Assembly: GCA_023269455.1 (NCBI GenBank)
Contig: JAHFTG010000107.1
Location: 1-7,303 of the forward strand
From: Opitutaceae bacterium
GTDB lineage: Bacteria > Verrucomicrobiota > Verrucomicrobiia > Opitutales > Opitutaceae
DNA length: 7,303 bases
Reading direction: 5' to 3'
The notes beneath the pieces were generated by a model. It was not told the DNA's origin. It was given only the letters and a program-made list of their open reading frames with translations, and ran no database searches. Below are positions 1 through 6,028 of this stretch, in pieces (position 1 is the stretch's first letter; each line of letters begins with the position of its first letter). The position numbers and the translations under genes are program-made.

Positions 1-492
1 GATGACTACAGCATTACCCTGGACCTCAATCCTAAGGTCACTGAATTCGAAGGGTTTATCGAGTATGGTGGTCAAAGCGCCGCCTTGGTATCAACGCCAT
101 CTGCGATCGTCGGTGGCTTTGGTTCTTCGACCAGCGTGATCGTGCCCTCCGGCTTCTACCAGCCGATCTTCTCGACCCGTGAGATCACCACAAAGGTCAC
201 GGTCTGGGATGGTGCGACCTTGGTCATGGGCGGCTTGACCCGCGAACAGGTCCAAAAGACCAGCAGCAAAGTTCCGGTCTTGGGGGACATTCCCTTCATC
301 GGTCGTGCCTTCCAATCCAAGGGCGAAACCTCGCAGAAGCGTAACTTGCTCATCTTTGTGACCGCCAACCTCGTCAGCCCCGGCGGCTCGCCCAAGAAGC
401 AGCAGTTGAAGAGCGTGGCTCCCGCTTCGATCTTCCAGAATCCGACGATCGTTACCCCGGGTGGCTCGGAATCCCGCGTTCGAGGCAAGTAA
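1..492 (+). CDS. Secretin (type II secretion/type IV pilus outer-membrane channel), C-terminal part
   Basis: This is the 3' end of a gene that begins upstream of the window; 163 codons are visible and the frame is open from base 1 to the TAA at 490-492. Secretins form large multimeric outer-membrane channels that let secreted proteins or pili pass. The visible part is the end of the secretin barrel domain: a run of alternating beta-strand-like sequence, then the family signature VPVLGDIPFIGRAF (about 271-312), then a strand-forming segment reading NLLIFVTANLVSP (343-381). About 40 residues rich in Ser, Pro and Gly follow the barrel; in other secretins such a tail can bind a pilotin, but nothing here proves that. 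The secretin assignment is firm. Whether it serves type II secretion, a type IV pilus or another system cannot be told without the upstream N-domains and neighbouring genes. An intrinsic terminator lies 27 bp downstream, so this is probably the last gene of its operon. Confidence 0.93.
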   Translation, partial: DDYSITLDLNPKVTEFEGFIEYGGQSAALVSTPSAIVGGFGSSTSVIVPSGFYQPIFSTREITTKVTVWDGATLVMGGLTREQVQKTSSKVPVLGDIPFIGRAFQSKGETSQKRNLLIFVTANLVSPGGSPKKQQLKSVAPASIFQNPTIVTPGGSESRVRGK

Positions 493-519
493 GTTTCTAT
501 CAAGAAGCTTTCCTCGGTT

Positions 520-557
520 AAACGCCGTCATCCTTTGGGATGACGGCGTTTTTGTTT
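520..557 (+). terminator. Strong rho-independent terminator after the secretin gene
   Basis: A perfect 14-bp inverted repeat has arms at 520-533 and 538-551 (left arm AAACGCCGTCATCC) around a four-base TTTG loop. The right arm runs straight into a T-rich tail (TTTTTGTTT). It lies 27 bp after the secretin stop codon and so ends that transcript. The matching A tract on the left means it could work weakly on the other strand, but no minus-strand gene ends here. Confidence 0.92.
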
Positions 558-610
558 GATAGGCTCGGTTTGATATTTGCCAACCCGTCAGCACGCGTTT
601 GGCGTGGGCT

Positions 611-1495
611 ATGGCGAAATGGCTTCTTATCGATGGATTTAATCTGGCCTACCGCTGCTTCTTCGCAGTGCCCGAACTGACGCGTGCGGACGGATTTCCC
701 ACCAATGCCCTGCATGGATGGGTGAAGTCACTCTGGCGATTGGCGGATCAGGAAAGGCCGACCGCAACTTTGGTTTTTTTTGATCTGGGTGGCGCTCAAG
801 ATCGTCTCGCGTTGCATCCCGAATACAAGGCCCAGCGGGATGAGATGCCCGAGGCGCTCCAAAAGCAGATCGAGCCGCTCAAGGCACTTACCCGCGCGAT
901 GGGTCATGTCGGTATCGAGCAGGACGGAGTGGAGAGCGACGACCTGCTGGCATCTCAGGCCGTGGCGCTGGCCGCAGAAGGCCATGAGGTGCTCATCGTG
1001 AGCGCCGACAAGGACTTCGCCCAAATCGTGGACGAACGTATTAAAATCCTACTCCCGCCGCCCTCGGCCAATCCTAAGTTGGGCTGGCGCCTCATGGATA
1101 CAAGCGGAGTGCTGGAGAAGTTTGGAGTGCCACCCGCCCAAATTGCCGATTATTTGGCGCTGGTGGGTGATACATCCGACAACATTCCCGGCATCACCGG
1201 AGTCGGCCCCAAGACGGCGGTCAAATGGTTGCAGGAGTTTGGTGGCATCGAAGGCGTCATCGCTCATGCGGCTGAGCTAAAGCCGGAGCGCTTTCAGGAA
1301 GCCGTGCGTGTTGGGGCAGATAACCTCCGTCGCAACCTGAAGCTGACCACGCTCAACTTGGCTTTACCCACCGTGAAGGCCGAGCTCACCGAGGTTCGCC
1401 GTCAAGAGCTTTTCGGGCTGCTGGAATCGCTGGAAATGAAATCCAGTCTGACGGAAGCGCGCTCACGCTATGAGCAACCTGAGTTGCTGTTTTGA
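611..1495 (+). CDS. Stand-alone 5'-3' exonuclease / flap endonuclease (PolA N-terminal domain type)
   Basis: The 294-residue protein corresponds to the 5' nuclease domain found at the N-terminus of DNA polymerase I, with no polymerase region attached. Members cut 5' flaps and RNA primers using two metal ions. The acidic residues expected for metal binding all appear present: Asp8 (LLIDGFN), Asp58 (LVFFD), Glu108/Asp110/Asp111 (VESDDLLAS), Asp133/Asp135 (SADKD) and Asp187/Asp190 (LVGDTSDN). The helix-hairpin-helix DNA-binding motif follows at about 191-208 (IPGITGVGPKTAVKWL). The helical-arch segment with YKAQR is at about 72-76. I chose ATG 611 because it puts the first beta strand (KWLLIDGFN) right at the N-terminus; a TTG four codons upstream adds only MAWA. 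No Shine-Dalgarno motif precedes it. It follows a terminator, so it must have its own promoter, which I could not identify. It converges with the response-regulator gene. It resembles stand-alone exonucleases such as E. coli ExoIX in layout but appears to keep the full acidic set. Confidence 0.92.
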   Translation: MAKWLLIDGFNLAYRCFFAVPELTRADGFPTNALHGWVKSLWRLADQERPTATLVFFDLGGAQDRLALHPEYKAQRDEMPEALQKQIEPLKALTRAMGHVGIEQDGVESDDLLASQAVALAAEGHEVLIVSADKDFAQIVDERIKILLPPPSANPKLGWRLMDTSGVLEKFGVPPAQIADYLALVGDTSDNIPGITGVGPKTAVKWLQEFGGIEGVIAHAAELKPERFQEAVRVGADNLRRNLKLTTLNLALPTVKAELTEVRRQELFGLLESLEMKSSLTEARSRYEQPELLF

Positions 1496-1502
1496 TCGAT
1501 AG

Positions 1503-1543
1503 AGGGAACGGCCTTCCGCCGACTGAATCGCCGAGGCCTCCCT
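1503..1543. terminator. Imperfect inverted repeat between convergent genes, possible weak terminator
   Basis: The 46-bp gap between the exonuclease stop and the regulator stop holds AGGGA-AC-GGCC at 1503-1513, which can pair with GGCCTCCCT at 1535-1543. This gives nine base pairs with a two-base bulge and a 21-base loop. There is no T tract on either strand, so it is a poor intrinsic terminator. Its position between converging genes is the main reason to list it; it could be chance. Confidence 0.25.
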
Positions 1544-2291
1544 ACGATTTAACCGCATCGCCGTCTTCCGGCGCGAAGATATAGCCTACGCCGTGCACGG
1601 TGCGGAAACTGTCCAAGTTGAGGCCGTGGCGTTTGAAAAGATCGCGCACCTTGACGATGTATTGGTCGAGGGAGCGGCTTTTCACGTCGGCATGCATGCC
1701 CCACACCGCATGGATGAGAGCTTTGCGGGGGATGACGATCCCGCGGTTTTCGTTGATGTGGGCGAGAATACCCAATTCCTTGCGACCAATTTTTTCGCTT
1801 TTGCCCTTGGGGAATTCGATTTCCAGGCGAAGCGGCACGACGCGAGCGCCGCAAAATTCAAAAGGTTCGTCCATGACCCGCACATTTTTCGTGAGGTTCA
1901 TGTCACGCGTCGATTCCGAGCGACGCAGCACGGCGCGGATGCGTGCGACGAGTTCGGGGAAGCCAAAGGGCTTGGTGATATAATCGTCGCCGCCTAATTC
2001 AAAGCCCCGGACTTTGTTAACCTCCAAGGCATTCCCGGTCAGGAAAATCGTGGGCACGAGGATATCGTTGCTTTTGAGGTCTTCGAGCAGGGCGAAGCCG
2101 GTCTGATCGGGCAGGTTGACGTCGAGCAGCAGCAGGTTGGCGAAGTTCTTTTTTAAGAAACGCAGGGCGAGGGCGCCCCGATTGTAAACCTGGGTTTGCA
2201 TGCCGGCTTCCTCGAGGTGTATGCAGATCAATTTGGCCAGTTCTTCCTCATCTTCGACGATGAGAATCAAAGGTTTGGGTTCAGCGCGCAT
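1542..2291 (-). CDS. OmpR/PhoB-family response regulator (receiver + winged-helix DNA-binding domain)
   Basis: The 249-residue protein is a DNA-binding two-component response regulator, expected to be phosphorylated by a sensor histidine kinase and then to control transcription. The N-terminal receiver domain (about 7-125) has every key residue: acidic pocket Glu13/Asp14 (LIVEDEEE), phospho-acceptor Asp57 (LLLLDVNLPD), Thr85 (IFLTG) and Lys107 (YITKPFG). A winged-helix effector domain follows (about 140-242), with a recognition-helix segment (SLDQYIVKVRDLFKRHG) and the family-typical wing ending TVHGVGYIF. I chose the ATG at 2289-2291 because the receiver starts seven residues later. The open frame extends 30 codons further upstream (to 2381), but that extension has no receiver homology and would run over the candidate promoter. 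No Shine-Dalgarno motif is visible. No histidine kinase gene lies beside it, so its partner is unknown. It is divergent from hisG and convergent with the exonuclease gene. Confidence 0.94.
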   Translation of the reverse strand: MRAEPKPLILIVEDEEELAKLICIHLEEAGMQTQVYNRGALALRFLKKNFANLLLLDVNLPDQTGFALLEDLKSNDILVPTIFLTGNALEVNKVRGFELGGDDYITKPFGFPELVARIRAVLRRSESTRDMNLTKNVRVMDEPFEFCGARVVPLRLEIEFPKGKSEKIGRKELGILAHINENRGIVIPRKALIHAVWGMHADVKSRSLDQYIVKVRDLFKRHGLNLDSFRTVHGVGYIFAPEDGDAVKS

Positions 2292-2340
2292 GGAAAGATT
2301 TAGATCGGGACGGCAATCGTTTAAAAAAGAGCACGAGTGA

Positions 2341-2368
2341 ATTTTTACAAATGGAGCGCTCTTGTCAA
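2341..2368 (-). promoter_or_regulatory. Candidate sigma-70-type promoter for the response regulator
   Basis: On the minus strand a perfect -35 box TTGACA (2363-2368 on the plus strand) is followed after 16 bp by AAAAAT (2341-2346), a moderate -10 match; a TAAAAA reading with 15-bp spacing is also possible. Transcription would begin near 2334, leaving a 5' leader of about 40 bases before the ATG at 2291. The spacer contains the 8-bp palindrome GAGCGCTC (2354-2361), a position where a bound protein would block RNA polymerase. This is inferred from sequence alone. Confidence 0.42.
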
Positions 2369-2449
2369 AAGAAACGTCCAACGCGTTTACGGCGGGTGTG
2401 AACGGAGAATAGACTTGAAGGCCATTCGTGCGGCGTCTCCCTTGGCCGC

Positions 2450-3334
2450 GTGTCTGCCAATGCTCCCCTGCTCATGCTCGGTCTGCCGAAAGGCAGTCTG
2501 GAGGAATCCACCAAGAACCTGTTTGCCAAAGCAGGTTGGAAAATCACCACGAGTTCACGCTCTTACAAGCCGTCGATCGACGATCCCGAGCTTGATGGAC
2601 GTTTTGTTCGTGCCCAAGAGGTGAGCCGCTACGTCGAACATGGGTTCTTCGATTGCGGCCTGACCGGCTACGATTGGGTACAGGAAAACAATTCCGACGT
2701 CGTCGAGGTGTGCGACCTTGTTTACAGCCGCGCTTCGACATTGAAGTCGCGCTGGGTGCTCTGCGTGCCTGAGGATTCGTCGGTCAAGACGGTGGCTGAT
2801 CTCGCCGGCAAGCGTGTCGCCACCGAGCTGATGAATACGACCAAGCGCTACTTTGCCGAAAAAGGCGTGGCCGCCGAAGTCGAGTTTTCCTGGGGCGCCA
2901 CCGAGGTCAAGGTGCCCGACCTCGTCGATGCCATCGTGGACATCACCGAGACGGGTTCATCGCTGCGCGCCAACAAGCTTCGCATCGTCGATACGCTGCT
3001 CTACACGAACACCAAGCTGATCGCCAACAAGGCCAGCTGGGCGAATCCCGCCAAGCGCAAGAAAATCGAAACCATCGCACTGCTTCTTCGTGGTGCGCTC
3101 GAAGCCGGCAGCAAAGTCGGCCTGAAGCTCAATCTGCCCAAGGCGTCGCTCGACGCGTTGCTCAAGGCGCTGCCTTCGCTGCGCAACCCCACGATTTCGC
3201 CGCTGAGTTCGCCGGAGTGGGTTGCGGTGGAAACGATCATCGATGAAAGTGTCGTTCGCGAAATCATCCCGCAACTCAAGGAACTCGGGGCCGAAGGCAT
3301 CGTCGAGTATCCGCTGAACAAAGTGGTTTATTAA
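2450..3334 (+). CDS. hisG: ATP phosphoribosyltransferase, long form
   Basis: The 294-residue enzyme joins ATP and PRPP to give N1-(5-phosphoribosyl)-ATP, the first committed step of histidine synthesis. The catalytic domain starts with LGLPKGSLEEST (10-21) and includes DCGLTGYDWV (68-77). The PRPP-binding loop DAIVDITETGSSLRAN (160-175) is intact. A C-terminal region of about 75 residues (about 220-294) matches the regulatory domain of long-form HisG, which binds histidine for feedback inhibition and makes a separate HisZ subunit unnecessary; the conserved NPTISPL segment is at 246-252. The start is GTG 2450. The next in-frame ATG (2474) would remove the first beta strand, and upstream codons offer no better start. 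No Shine-Dalgarno motif is seen. No other his gene is in the window. It is instead the first gene of a run with aguB (14-bp gap) and aguA. No histidine-rich leader peptide or attenuator is apparent upstream. Confidence 0.95.
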   Translation: MSANAPLLMLGLPKGSLEESTKNLFAKAGWKITTSSRSYKPSIDDPELDGRFVRAQEVSRYVEHGFFDCGLTGYDWVQENNSDVVEVCDLVYSRASTLKSRWVLCVPEDSSVKTVADLAGKRVATELMNTTKRYFAEKGVAAEVEFSWGATEVKVPDLVDAIVDITETGSSLRANKLRIVDTLLYTNTKLIANKASWANPAKRKKIETIALLLRGALEAGSKVGLKLNLPKASLDALLKALPSLRNPTISPLSSPEWVAVETIIDESVVREIIPQLKELGAEGIVEYPLNKVVY

Positions 3335-3348
3335 GCGTTAATCCTGCC

Positions 3349-4254
3349 ATGCCCAAGCCCTCGTCTAAACCCAAGACCGTCACGCTCGGCCTTCTCCAGC
3401 ACGCCTGCTCGGCCGACCCGAAAGCTAATCTCAAGAAGACTCTTTCGCTCGTCGATCAGGCGGCGAAAAAGGGCGCGCAGATCATCTGCACGCAGGAGAT
3501 GGTGACTTCGCAGTATTTCTGCCAGAGCGAGGAACACCGATTCTTCGATCTGGCCGAGCCCATCCCCGGGCCTTCGACGGCGGCTTTTCAGAAGGCGGCC
3601 AAGAAGCATGGCGTCGTCATCATCGCCTCGCTGTTTGAGAAACGTGCTTCCGGTCTTTATCACAACACTGCGGCCATCATCGATGCCGACGGCAAGCTGC
3701 TGGGCATCTACCGGAAGATGCACATTCCGGACGACCCTCTTTTCTACGAGAAGTTTTACTTCACGCCCGGCGATACTGGCTTCAAGGCATGGGATACCAA
3801 GTTCGGGAAGATCGGTGTGCTTATTTGTTGGGATCAATGGTATCCCGAGGCCGCGCGTCTCACTGCCATGCAGGGAGCAGAGATTTTGTTTTATCCCACG
3901 GCCATCGGCTGGCACCCGGCGGAGAAAAAAGAATACGGCGTCAACCAGCACGGTGCTTGGGAAACCATCCAGCGTTCGCATGCGGTGGCCAACGGCTGTT
4001 ACGTCGCGGCGGTCAATCGCATCGGCCACGAAGTCATCGATGGCGTGGGTGGCGACGGCCTTGAGTTCTGGGGCCAGACCTTTGTCGCCGGCACGAGTGG
4101 TCAGATTCTCGCCAAGGCGAGCATCGACAAAGAGGAAGTTCTCATCGTCCCGTTGGAGCTTGGCAAGGTGGACGTGACCCGCACGCACTGGCCGTTCCTG
4201 CGCGACCGGCGCATCGACGCCTACGGTGATTTGACGAAGCGTTTCATCGACTGA
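3349..4254 (+). CDS. aguB: N-carbamoylputrescine amidohydrolase (nitrilase superfamily)
   Basis: The 301-residue enzyme is expected to hydrolyse N-carbamoylputrescine to putrescine, CO2 and ammonia, the last step of the agmatine route to putrescine. It is a one-domain nitrilase-fold protein with the full catalytic triad: Glu50 (ICTQEM), Lys123 (YRKMHIPDD) and Cys160 (VLICWDQWYPEA). The segments FYFTPGDTGFKAWDT (136-150) and LFYPTAIGWHP (180-190) match the AguB subgroup rather than other nitrilases such as beta-ureidopropionase. The ATG at 3349 is 14 bp after the hisG stop and no Shine-Dalgarno motif precedes it. The aguA gene follows after only 2 bp, so the two enzymes of consecutive steps are almost certainly co-transcribed and may be translationally coupled. 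No signal peptide is present, so the enzyme is cytoplasmic. Substrate assignment is strengthened by the aguA neighbour. Confidence 0.94.
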   Translation: MPKPSSKPKTVTLGLLQHACSADPKANLKKTLSLVDQAAKKGAQIICTQEMVTSQYFCQSEEHRFFDLAEPIPGPSTAAFQKAAKKHGVVIIASLFEKRASGLYHNTAAIIDADGKLLGIYRKMHIPDDPLFYEKFYFTPGDTGFKAWDTKFGKIGVLICWDQWYPEAARLTAMQGAEILFYPTAIGWHPAEKKEYGVNQHGAWETIQRSHAVANGCYVAAVNRIGHEVIDGVGGDGLEFWGQTFVAGTSGQILAKASIDKEEVLIVPLELGKVDVTRTHWPFLRDRRIDAYGDLTKRFID

Positions 4255-4256
4255 GC

Positions 4257-5309
4257 ATGGCCTCAAAAAAATTGAAGGAGTCGCCTGCTGCACTCGGTTT
4301 TCGCATGCCCGCCGAGTGGGCGCCACAGACGGCCATCTGGCTTTCGTGGCCGCACAAGCACGCTTCGTGGCCCGGCCAGTTTCGCCCGATTCCCTATGTG
4401 TTCGCCGGGATTGTCGCGCAGATCAGCCGCTTCGAGGAAGTGCGCATCAACATCGCGGCGCCGCTTCAAAAACGTGCGTGGTCGCTCATCACGAAGGCCG
4501 GCGCCGATCTCACGAAAGTCACTTTCTATGATCATCCGACCAACGACGCCTGGTGCCGCGATCATGGTCCTATTTTCGTCAAAAACGAGAAGACCGGCGA
4601 ACTCGCAGTGACCGATTGGGTTCACACCGCGTGGGGCGGAAAATACCCGCCCTACGATCTCGACAACACCATCCCGCCGCTCGTGGCGAAGAAACTGAAA
4701 CTGCGCCGTTTTGAGAACGACATGGTCCTCGAAGGTGGCTCCATCGAGGTGAACGGCGAAGGCCTGCTCCTCACGAGCGAGCAATGCCTGCTCAACAAAA
4801 ACCGCAACCCGCACCTCACGCGTGAGCAGATCGAGCAGAACCTTAAGGACTACCTCGGCATCAAGCAGGTGTTGTGGGTCGGCGATGGCATCATCGGCGA
4901 CGACACCGACGGCCACATCGACGACATCACGCGCTTCTACAAGCCCGACGGTTTCATCACCGTTACCGAGCCGAACAAGCGTGACCCGAACCACGCGATC
5001 CTCGCGGAAAACTCCGCACGCCTCGCGGCTTTCCGCACGCCGAAGGGAAAGAAATTCGACATCGTCGAGCTGCCGATGCCGAAGCCTTTTGCGTTTCAAG
5101 GGCAGACGGTGCCGGCGAGCTATGCGAATTTTCTCATCATCAACGGCGCGGTGCTTGTGCCGAATTTCCGCCAGAAAAAACCCGATGCCGAGGCCAACGC
5201 GCTCATCGCATCGTGTTTTCCGGACCGCGAAATTATCCCGGTGGATTGCTACCATTTGATTTGGGGGCTGGGCACGCTGCATTGCATCTCTCAGCAGCAA
5301 CCCGCGTGA
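4257..5309 (+). CDS. aguA: Agmatine deiminase
   Basis: The 350-residue enzyme converts agmatine to N-carbamoylputrescine and ammonia, supplying the substrate of the aguB product encoded just before it. It belongs to the guanidino-group-modifying fold shared with peptidyl-arginine deiminases. Visible landmarks are MPAEWAPQTAIWLSWP near the N-terminus (17-32), the substrate-binding NDAWCRDHGP (96-105), LEGGS with Glu159, the catalytic His220 in DTDGHIDD (216-223) and the nucleophile Cys343 in LHCISQQQP near the C-terminus. Length is normal for the family. The start ATG lies 2 bp after the aguB stop. The residues just before the nucleophile read GLGTLHC where I recall many family members having three glycines and then another residue (GGGNIHC-like), a small variation. 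Arginine decarboxylase, which would make agmatine, is not in the window. Confidence 0.94.
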   Translation: MASKKLKESPAALGFRMPAEWAPQTAIWLSWPHKHASWPGQFRPIPYVFAGIVAQISRFEEVRINIAAPLQKRAWSLITKAGADLTKVTFYDHPTNDAWCRDHGPIFVKNEKTGELAVTDWVHTAWGGKYPPYDLDNTIPPLVAKKLKLRRFENDMVLEGGSIEVNGEGLLLTSEQCLLNKNRNPHLTREQIEQNLKDYLGIKQVLWVGDGIIGDDTDGHIDDITRFYKPDGFITVTEPNKRDPNHAILAENSARLAAFRTPKGKKFDIVELPMPKPFAFQGQTVPASYANFLIINGAVLVPNFRQKKPDAEANALIASCFPDREIIPVDCYHLIWGLGTLHCISQQQPA

Positions 5310-5327
5310 GTTCGACTTTCCTCTTTC

Positions 5328-5792
5328 ATGAAAACGCTTTCCGCCTTCCTTTTGTCAGTCGTCATGGTTTTTACGTTGGCCGGTTGCGGTTCGGTTGGCT
5401 CTGATTTCACGAGCAACGTCCGCGAGAAGTTTGACGGTCCGAGCTACCACACGAAGACCGTGTCGGCTGATCCTCGGTCCGTTTTCGATGCGGCCAAGCA
5501 GTCTCTTGATAAAGTTGGATTTCGTTTTGTGAGCGGCGGCGCCGCGCAAGGGCGCATCCAGGCGCTCAGCGATCTGACGGCCAGTGATTCTCTCAAGGGA
5601 ACGCGGCAACTTTCGATGAAGGTTAGACTCAGTCCAGTCGCTGCCGGCACTGCAGTCGCGGTGCTCATCACCGAGCAGATCGAGGACGATTTCAACAAAG
5701 GCGCGGGGCAGGCCACCGAGACAACGTTGCGCGAAAGCCCGCTTTACGAGGCGTTTTACCGGAGTATCGAGCAGGCGCTGGCGGCGAAGTAA
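5328..5792 (+). CDS. Small secreted lipoprotein of unknown function
   Basis: I do not recognise this 154-residue protein as a named family. It starts with a typical lipoprotein signal: MKT, a hydrophobic stretch (about 4-16) and the lipobox LAGC with the lipidated Cys20, followed by Gly and Ser. A +2 residue other than Asp suggests outer-membrane sorting if the E. coli rule holds. After a polar linker (21-45), the mature part has an apparent helix (SVFDAAKQSLDKVGF), then strand-like segments including FRFVSGGAAQGRIQALSD, LSMKVRLSP and TAVAVLITEQI, and a final helix (SPLYEAFYRSIEQAL). This looks like one small alpha/beta domain of the kind seen in many envelope lipoproteins. It begins 18 bp after the aguA stop with no terminator between, so it is probably co-transcribed with the agu genes. 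No Shine-Dalgarno motif is seen. A role in polyamine handling would be a guess. Confidence 0.85.
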   Translation: MKTLSAFLLSVVMVFTLAGCGSVGSDFTSNVREKFDGPSYHTKTVSADPRSVFDAAKQSLDKVGFRFVSGGAAQGRIQALSDLTASDSLKGTRQLSMKVRLSPVAAGTAVAVLITEQIEDDFNKGAGQATETTLRESPLYEAFYRSIEQALAAK

Positions 5793-6028
5793 GCCCGTCT
5801 TTTTTTGAGCGTTCGTCGAGGGAGGCGCCGGATTTTGCGCTTGCGACGGGGTGGGGCGTTCGGCGATGGTTTACCTTCGCGGTATTTTGTCGGTTTCGGT
5901 CGGTGTCGCCGCGACGCTCCCATCGACCCTCAACGTCAGTCTAACCATCAACCAACGATCCCGTTTACGCGGGGTCATCACGGAAGATCGGCGCTTTGGA
6001 GTAAGCGACGGTATTTCGTCTGTTCATA
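5793..6028 (+). promoter_or_regulatory. Non-coding leader/promoter region of rpsA with potential hairpins
   Basis: These 236 bp separate the lipoprotein stop from the rpsA start. A run of seven T lies at 5800-5806 but no good stem precedes it, so I do not call a terminator. Three inverted repeats can be drawn: GCGATGGT/ACCTTCGC at 5863-5880 (one mismatch), GTCGC-C-GCGAC at 5905-5915 with partial extension on both sides, and GATCCCG/CGGGGTC at 5957-5976 with a six-base loop and one G-U pair. No clear -35/-10 pair or Shine-Dalgarno motif is visible, though the rpsA promoter presumably lies here. Two short plus-strand open frames crossing it are arginine-rich or overlap rpsA and look non-coding. 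Ribosomal protein S1 autoregulates its own translation in gammaproteobacteria; a similar role for this leader is only an inference. Confidence 0.45.

Noticed and set aside
1593..1997. 134-codon plus-strand frame across the response-regulator gene
   Set aside because: It is opposite a gene with a fully conserved receiver and DNA-binding domain, and its own translation has no recognisable domain.
2292..2381. 30-codon N-terminal extension of the response regulator
   Set aside because: The extension is not part of the receiver fold and would cover the best promoter; the ATG at 2291 places the receiver at the usual distance from the N-terminus.
3331..4326. 331-codon open frame on the minus strand
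   Set aside because: It is the antisense shadow of aguB, which has a complete nitrilase triad on the plus strand.
4263..5300. 345-codon open frame on the minus strand
   Set aside because: It is the antisense shadow of aguA, whose catalytic motifs are all present on the plus strand.
5776..5806. Possible terminator after the lipoprotein gene (seven T at 5800-5806)
   Set aside because: Only about three base pairs (GGC/GCC) can be drawn before the T run, too little for an intrinsic terminator.
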